Assembly: GCA_023014365.1 (NCBI GenBank) | Contig: JAEBUN010000021.1 | Location: 248,001 to 312,000, forward strand | Direction of reading: 5' to 3' | Source: Lepiota brunneoincarnata | Lineage: Eukaryota > Basidiomycota > Agaricomycetes > Agaricales > Agaricaceae | DNA: 64,000 nt | Part shown: one piece after another, positions 57,823-64,000 of the stretch | How the letters are laid out: each line of letters starts with the position of its first letter | How positions within the stretch are numbered: position 1 is the stretch's first letter | Position numbers and translations under genes: made by a program | Notes under the pieces: model-generated | Told to the model about the DNA's origin: nothing | Seen by the model: only the letters and a program-made list of their open reading frames with translations | Databases searched by the model: none

Positions 57823-58905
57823 GAAGTTTCTGAGAACGAGGATGTTTGGACAGGTAGGATATGCAAAAGAGAGGTTTTCGAATGAAATGACGCCAGTGGC
57901 CAAGTGTTTGGCCGGCTTCAGGAGAACACGAGACTCGGATGTGTTGTTAGTAGGTAGATCGGTCAGAGCGATCAGTTTGTGCGTTGCTTGCACCGACTTG
58001 GCAATCCTCTCAGCTGTTATAAACACTCATCAACTACTTGTTCCCGGACAATCGTAAACGAGATACTCACTGAAAGCAATCAGCTGACTGCAATAGTAAC
58101 GGAAAACACCACCAAAGTTAACACCACCATCTGCAATTAGGTATACCTCCCCCCTGCAATGAGGAACGCACTAACATGGAAAATGTTGCCTCCGCAGCAT
58201 AGCTCCACTCGCAACACTGTGCTCAATCCATGCGCCCTTCATGCCCGTCTCAATTACACAATCATATGCCTCAAGGGATGGCCTATCAATACCCATTGCA
58301 GGTATCCCCTTGATATTACTGTAATGCGAGTATTGCGTTAGCAACAAAATGATACAAACGAGCGCAACCGGCGAAATAGTTGCTGGGCTCGTCTTCTCGA
58401 CCTCGTGAATTAGGGTGAATTAGGTACAAGTACAACTCCAATTGAGTGAGGGATCATAGGGAAACCTGAGAGAGCGAGAGAGAGAGGGAGAGAGTGAATC
58501 TGAGGGAAAGAAACTGCAGGCTGTTTACGCTGTAGCCTATCGGAGGTCTTATGGCAGTGGAGGCACCCTCATCGTTGGGAGCTGAGGTATCCAAGTACAA
58601 ATGTGCTACTTAAATACCTAAATGAAAATATGATGCAGGGACGAGTTCTGCGCGCAGGCGAGTTTCGTCCCTCACAATTACACAAGGCATCATATCACCC
58701 CTCACAACCTCTTCCTGTGCATGCTCGTTTCGCACCTCGCACTTATCAACAAGTTTTGTCTGAACGGCCCTAAACCCCACAAACACAGGCGCAATGCCAA
58801 AACCAATAAAGGTGAGCTCCCATCCTCAGATCATAGCCCAGAGAAGACCAATCGACAGCATAGCGAGCACGATAAAGCATTGACCAATGACGACTGAGAT
58901 GAGAT
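57823..58905 (-). pseudogene. ABC transporter (ABCB-like) pseudogene fragment
   Basis: Read on the minus strand, successive pieces match the second half of a transmembrane domain and the start of a nucleotide-binding domain of ABCB-type exporters. These are GQCFIVLAMLSIGLLWAMI, WELTFIGFGIAPVF with QTKLVDKCEVRNEHAQEEVV, NIKGIPAMGIDRPSLEAYD with KGAWIEHSVASGA, YLIADGGVNFGGVFRYY, and TAERIAKSVQATHKLI followed by VISFENLSFAYPTCPNILVL. A TGA, other stops and inserted sequence break the frame. The fragment ends before where Walker A should be. It is a non-functional relic found only in this spacer. Confidence 0.75.
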
Positions 58906-59775
58906 CCCGCGTAGAATCAGACGGGCATCGAGTCTTAGACTTCCTGCTGCTGATCGACCTGAGATTGACTCAGAGACGGTACCCGTGCGATGAACATCGG
59001 CCTGGCAGCAGGTTTTTTCTTCTGGGCAGCAATCACAATCGCACGGGCGCTCCTAACAGCTTCCTTCTCTGCTCTCCGAATTCCATCTCCTCCTTCTCCT
59101 CTTCCTCGAGCTCCTTTTTTTTGTGTGAAACCCGGCAATGGCTTGGGAGAATGATTGTATGAGGGTGAGGAGGAAGACAGCAGAGAGAATGAAGGGCGTG
59201 AGTGCCCAGCGGCGGATGGAGACAAGGAGTAGACATATGATAGTTGTATTAGGATATTGAGCGAGGTAGCCAGAAACAAGTGAGGTTCCCATTATCACTT
59301 CATCGGTTTCTCTACCAAAAGGTTAAGTTGAGGGCCTGGAACGAACTCAATCGCATACTGGGCCAACTGAACCATCAGTCAACCAGCGTCTTGACCACCG
59401 AGGTGAGTGTCGAACCAAGCCCAGCGGTCACCGGACTCGACTGCGCTCGCATTTTACTTTGTTGCCAGAGAAGAGTATCTCCATTAATATGCTCCATATC
59501 ACGGATTGAAATGGCTTGATGTTGAGGTGAATCGGAAAAGACGCATATCTTTGCGCTTCTGGTACTAACATACTGTGGGAACCAATGCAGGACAGCGTCG
59601 CCATGAAGTGCATGTGGAACGGCGAGTTCACCCTATTTCTTAGAGCATGAAACCCGAAATATAACGTATCAAAGCATCCGCGTACCTTGAAACCTTTGCT
59701 CTTGAATGCACAAAGGAAGAAGTAGGTCGGACTAGTGAAGATCGCGAAATAAAATATTGGGTATGAGCACTAATA
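58906..59775. repeat. array spacer S, copy 3, second part
   Basis: Bases about 59150-59240 and 59360-59775 match spacer 2 (52000-52085 and 52086-52487). A stretch of about 130 bp between them is absent from spacer 2. The minus-strand frame with PFILSAVFLLTLIQSFSQ occurs in both copies but has no start context or partner exons I can defend. Confidence 0.45.
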
Positions 59776-59872
59776 GAATGTATCTGCTAGAGCGTTCCAG
59801 CTGGAATTCAGCCAGTGAAACCCGCCTCACTTCCAGCGAAACAACTCCACCGAGCTCCAGAGGCGGTCCCGC

Positions 59873-60827
59873 ATGGCAGGTTCGAAGCGTAATGTGTTTG
59901 ATGCCAAGGCTCTCATTATAATCACGCGTGCTGTCAATCACTGCAAGCCGTTCTTGAGGCCATGTACAGAGAAGAGGGGGACTTGGGAGAAGACCGCTGC
60001 ACAGTTGAAAGAGGAAGGCTTTCGGGAGGTTAAGAGAAGTCATTCGCCAGAAGGCAAATGCCATGGTAGCATACAACAAGGTGCGACATCGAGCCTTTTT
60101 ACAAATCACATCTAAATTTTGATAGGATCCTCAAAGCAAAGACAGTACTGTCAAAGCGATAGCAAAGGCACTTGCAGAAGAAACAGACAGGATCTCAATC
60201 GCCGCGTTGTTGGATGCTATGGAGGGACAGAATGACGAAGCAAAGCATTTGGATGATCAAGCGAAGAATCAACTTGCGAGGGTAAAGGCAAATAGGTTTC
60301 ACCAGCGATATCTTACTCAAAAAGCATAAAGAAATGTGAAAAAGAACGCGGGGCAGGTGAAGGTATTCGTCAGGCCTCAATTATGGCACAACGGGATAAA
60401 CGTGCATGTCCTGACAACAATAAACGGCGCAAATTCAAAGGCCAGCTGTGCACCATCGCAACATTCTTCAGCTGAAACCCGCTCCTCTCCCACTCCTGAG
60501 CCCATCTCTATTCCATCTCGGCCTCCCTCTGCTATGCAACATCCCTCTCCTCCACCTAGTGATGCCACCACTAGCCAGCCTCCCACCAAACATCGACGAA
60601 TGATACGTGGGGCATCAGATTCATCGGATAGCAACATCAACAGCCATAGTCATAACTCGCTTGTCAGTTTATGGCAGAGGGATATTGAACTTCGTTCACA
60701 ACGGCAAGCCCAGATAGCTTTGTACATGGCAAGTACTACCTCATTTTTGGAGAGTACCACAGTAATTGCCCAGGAGATGATCGGAGCAATCCGTGAAATT
60801 GCCCGTAAGACCAACGAGAATAACTAA
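59873..60827 (+). pseudogene. Harbinger accessory SANT/Myb-like DNA-binding protein, disrupted
   Basis: Starts MAGSKRNVFDAKALIII. The Trp-containing GTWEKTAAQLKEEGF segment is followed, after a probable intron ending in TAG at about 60126, by VKAIAKALAEETDRISIAAL, then DAMEGQNDEAKHLDD. This is the layout of fungal Harbinger companion proteins, which help the transposase bind DNA and enter the nucleus. An in-frame TAA near 60327 separates this from the Ser/Pro-rich C-terminal part (60336-60827, ending ...EIARKTNENN). Either the stop inactivates the gene or one more small intron removes it. Confidence 0.65.
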
Positions 60828-60868
60828 TGGTATCAAACAAAATTATATGTATTTACATGTAGTGTACG

Positions 60869-62146
60869 TCAATTGTAGAAATATTCTTCAAGTGACGGTG
60901 GGGGGCATTTGAAGCGTTGTGCAGTCTGATTTGGTCTGAGGCAGTTGCATGCATTTGTGAGCAGGCAAGCAACACGATACTGAAGACCGAGTGATGAGTG
61001 GAAAACTCGATGCTTGGTGCGAGCATCCAGAAATGGAAACAGCCTCAATACCCCTGCGAATGCATGCTCAGCCTCTATACACACGGAGGACATTTCCTCA
61101 TTCCACCTCTTCTCCTCAGGTGTGAGTGGCCATGTACCAGCATGCGGGCTCAGCAAGTGTAACCTAACACCATATGCCGGGTCACCATAGAGCTGCAAAT
61201 TTCGTTGGCTTGGTAGTGTATTCTCGGTTGTCCCAGGTCGTATTGCATGCTCGGCTGCCCAGTCAAGTATTTTCGACTCTGCAAGGAGGAAGTTGTTGTT
61301 ACGCCGGCCTGGAACTGGACCATACAAATGGCCAAACATTCCATTTGAGAGTTGGACTGCCTGATATTTTAACGCATGTATTTTCTTGTAACCGTTGTAT
61401 GGCTCTCTTTGATACTTGCCTGGGCGACATATTGAACGGATGGTGTAGTCAATGAAACCCCACACAGAAGGAAGTGGGGAACCAGCTTGATGGACAGCAT
61501 CAGCGTACGATGCTACTTGATCATCCAAACCAAGGAAATAGCCCCAGCGATTGTCGAGCCATGCAACAAGTTCTTGAGTGACTTCCGATATTGCTGATTG
61601 CAGGCGGTGATACATGATTCCTATATCGTGCTGATTTGCAGGTGACCAAAATTATGCAAGCAATAAGGCCAGAGGTTCAACCTGGGTAAACCGGAAACAA
61701 GATTGTGTGATAAAAGGTTCAGGAGTCCTGAGAACCTCGGCTAGATGGATGATTTCGTTGGTGTGAAATCTGTCCTAGGCTTAGGACCTGGATGACGTGC
61801 ACTGACAGATATCATGAACATACCTGAAACGGTGAAGACAGTCCCGTCCACTCGGTTCAGAAAGGGTTTGAGGAGAAATCCGAAAGCCTGCCTGATCAGG
61901 TCGAGGCCGCTTGTAGACAGAGTCCTCCTCAAGTCTTTGTTCTTCGACGAAGAGAGCTTGAGCACCTTGTCCACCCTGTCCATTACAGCCTCCCTCGAAA
62001 ATAAGCAAGTTCTGCAATGCAAGAAGCACATCTTGCTGCGCGATTGTCAAATATAGAAGAATACTGAGCGTCGGAACAAGGAGGGATTGTTCCATAGTGG
62101 CCACCTTTTCCTGAGCAACTACTAGCTGTGTACGCAACGATCTCAT
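60869..62146 (-). pseudogene. Harbinger DDE transposase, disrupted
   Basis: The 5' exon runs from ATG 62146 to about 61832 (VYKRPRPDQAGFRI, CLHRFR). A 54-nt intron ends ...GGACAG. The 3' exon resumes FHTNEIIHLAEVLRTPEPF and reaches the stop at 60869. The 3' exon has one in-frame TAA near 61660, in LALLLA*FWSPANQ. Catalytic-domain landmarks are GFIDYTIRSICRPG (first Asp), LYGPVPGRRNN, LYGDPAYGVRLHLL and SVCIEAEHAFAGV (Glu). Where active relatives have GRRHD with the second catalytic Asp, this protein has GRRNN. The element is therefore probably immobile on its own. Confidence 0.8.
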
Positions 62147-62298
62147 CTTATGTCGGAACGCTGGTGGCTCCTTGAAGTCATAGTTACTTTATTCGGTCTG
62201 GTACATATGGTGGCTCGTGGTGGAGCCACTAGCAGATCCAGTGAAACTTGCCGTCACTTCCAGAGAGAATTAGGCTTTCTGGGCTTGCAGATACACTC

Positions 62299-62778
62299 TA
62301 ATGAGAGAAAGCCAGCGACCCACCTTCGCTCATGATAGCTCTGGCTTGATCAACTGGCGAGCCCAGGTCCGCATGCTGAGTGGTACCAGAAGCGCTCAGA
62401 TCCAGCCGGAAGACTTTGGGGTCTTCGGGTGAGTTCGTTCAACGCCTAATTGCGAGGCGTGGCCGGTATACATAACCGTTACAGGAGCCCCGCAACAGTC
62501 GACTCGCCTGAACCATAGGGGTTGGCGAGGGCGATAGGCTCGTCTTGGTCGATAGGGGGTGTGTGCTCATTGTGATGGTGGATTTTCACCGGCACGACCA
62601 GCGTACAGACTGAACAGGACACTCTCGTAGACGGGAGGACGTTGAACACGAAGCAAGATCCTATCACAACATTCCATTTAGAGCATATTACCGGAAATAG
62701 CACGCACAGCAATTCTATACTTCTCGATTAAACCTGATCTTGGCACCCCTGCCGATAACACTAACGCAAACACTAACA
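62299..62778. repeat. array spacer S, copy 3, last part
   Basis: This continues the match to spacer 2 (52488-52984) on the right side of the Harbinger element, ending in the conserved B upstream flank. No gene. Confidence 0.5.
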
Positions 62779-64000
62779 ATGCTTAACGAGATACCGAACG
62801 AAATTATCCTCAGGATTGTCGATCTTGTAAGTAAACCATGTTCAACCCAAACGCATGTTGGCTCATTTCCCTCAGATCCCCGCCCCTAGTCGTGTTGATT
62901 GTCTCCGCCACCTACGTCTCGTATCAAAGCGTTTCAATTCCATTATTTCTCCTGTTCTGTTCCCATCTGTGGCACTTATTCCGACGATCTGGCCTAGGCC
63001 CAAACATTGCGAGGCGATCACATCAATATTGAAGGCGGAAAAGACAACGGTTTTGGGAATTGTCAGGAACGCAGAGGTCCATCTGGCGTCTCTATATGAC
63101 CACGAAGAACAGCTCCCTTGGTTGATCTTGCTGGATCTGATGATCCCGGCAATGAGAAGCTTACACTCCCTCCAGTAAGCTAAATTTTGCAAAGCCGTCA
63201 GATAACTCAAGTAGCACAGATGGGAATACCACCCGTGCGAGGTCTTTGAACTTGACCGGGTCACCCGCTTCATTGATTCGGTGGGCTCAATACAAACCCT
63301 GAAGGAACTCACCATCACCATTTTCAACCATCCCACTCCCGAATTCTCGCTCGACCCAATTTCTAGCCTCAGTGCCCTTGTGGTGATCTGGCAAGCCTTT
63401 GAGTTACCAGGCCCCACATTGGTGTCCGAGATCTCGAGGCTCATAATACGTTGCCCGAACCTCGAAAGCTTTGCTTTCACGATACCACGACCTTGCCATC
63501 CTAAAGGGGAGATGACGTTGAAGGAGCTATTCGCCCCCCTTTCATTACTCCCCGCAGATGCGTGTCTAAAGCTCGAACGACTCAAAGTGTGCGCTACCGT
63601 TGTCACGCCGGAAGATTTTCGGACACACCTCCGACATTTCCGTCACTTAAAAGCGTTGAAAATCACAGAAAGTCCCAGTCACTCAGCAGCAAACCACCTC
63701 AGCGAAATTTTTTCCATTCTGCACAGTGAAAATATCTTCCTCAAAGATATTTGCATCGATGCCATCCACCCGCCTTCTATCTTCAGCTACCTGCTATCAT
63801 GTCCTGATATTGAGCGCTTGCGCCTTGTACCCCGGCACCTGCTCGACGACTCATCTCGACTCGTGGACAAGTTCTTTACTGCCGTGCTCCCTCACCACAA
63901 GGACTCGCTGAGATCGTTGAACGTCGGTGGAAATATTACGACGCAGTGGTCGCAGGTTTTGACCTACGAGCAGCTCAAAGGGGTAGAGGCGTGCCAAAAC
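62779..64000 (+). CDS. F-box-like LRR protein, family B copy 7 (cut by window end)
   Basis: Exons are 62779-62826 (MLNEIPNEIILRIVDL), 62876-63174 and 63220 onward. The frame is open to the last base of the window, within the VGGNITTQW...EQLKGVEACQ region, so about 390 of an expected 472 residues are visible. It shares the exon 2 variant VALIPTIWPR with the copy at 52985. The upstream motif is degenerate (caaacactaaca). Whether a convergent C partner follows cannot be seen. Confidence 0.75.

Larger units (their letters stand above)
59776..62298. mobile_element. PIF/Harbinger transposon, 2.5 kb, decaying
   Basis: The terminal repeats are GAATGTATCTGC at the left and GCAGATACACTC at the right (one mismatch as inverted repeats). 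They are flanked by TAATA and TAATG, consistent with duplication of a TAA-containing target. The empty site, gcactaatgagag, is visible in spacer 2 at about 52480-52495, which fixes the ends. Inside are the two genes usual for this superfamily, arranged convergently: a SANT/Myb-like protein on plus and a DDE transposase on minus. Each carries an in-frame stop. Confidence 0.88.

Noticed and set aside
58435..58510. GA-rich tract inside the ABC pseudogene region
   Set aside because: It is a simple low-complexity run (agagagcgagagagagag) with no wider structure.
1..64000. tRNA, rRNA, CRISPR, telomeric or viral sequence
   Set aside because: I looked for tRNA A/B-box pairs, rRNA-like blocks, regularly spaced short repeats and telomere repeats, and for reverse-transcriptase or capsid-type motifs, and found none I could support.

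Overview
The window looks like nuclear DNA of a basidiomycete fungus, most likely an agaricomycete. The evidence is intron-rich genes with 49-63 nt GT..AG introns, two DUF6535-type membrane proteins (a family expanded in Agaricomycetes), large families of F-box-like leucine-rich proteins, a recognisable PEX3, and hAT-like and PIF/Harbinger DNA transposons. No rRNA, tRNA, CRISPR array or bacterial-type operon was seen. Gene models were built by hand from splice signals and by comparing paralogues inside the window.

Layout. 0.2-4.1 kb: two tandem F-box-like genes (family A), then debris of families A and B. 5.2-7.7 kb: nothing identified. 7.7-9.8 kb: an eroded repeat (R1) leading into the first DUF6535 gene (9.9-12.3 kb). 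13.0-15.3 kb: the tail of a family C gene facing an intact family B gene. 15.6-20.2 kb: repeat R2, carrying a 950-bp hAT-like MITE, then the second DUF6535 gene (20.3-22.7 kb). 25.0-28.3 kb and 31.2-35.6 kb: two convergent pairs, C on plus facing B on minus, the second split by another copy of the MITE. 35.9-36.7 kb: a family A pseudogene. 36.9-41.8 kb: a single-copy core with PEX3 (minus), a divergent small single-pass membrane protein whose first exon is only ATG, and an uncharacterised lysine/glutamate-rich protein (gene E). 42.1-64 kb: the B/C pair again in the opposite orientation (B on plus, C on minus) as a tandem array of about 5.3-5.6 kb units. The units are separated by spacers carrying truncated copies of gene E. 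The last spacer also holds an ABC-transporter pseudogene and a 2.5-kb Harbinger element, and the last B gene runs off the window.

Together the window is a birth-and-death cluster of two unrelated-looking F-box-like families locked as tail-to-tail pairs and amplified on both sides of a housekeeping core in inverted orientation. All seven B copies have an undisturbed four-exon reading frame (the seventh only as far as the window edge). Two of the five full-length C copies are broken. If expressed, the F-box-like proteins would be candidate substrate adaptors of SCF ubiquitin ligases. That is inferred from the family type and not shown by the sequence.
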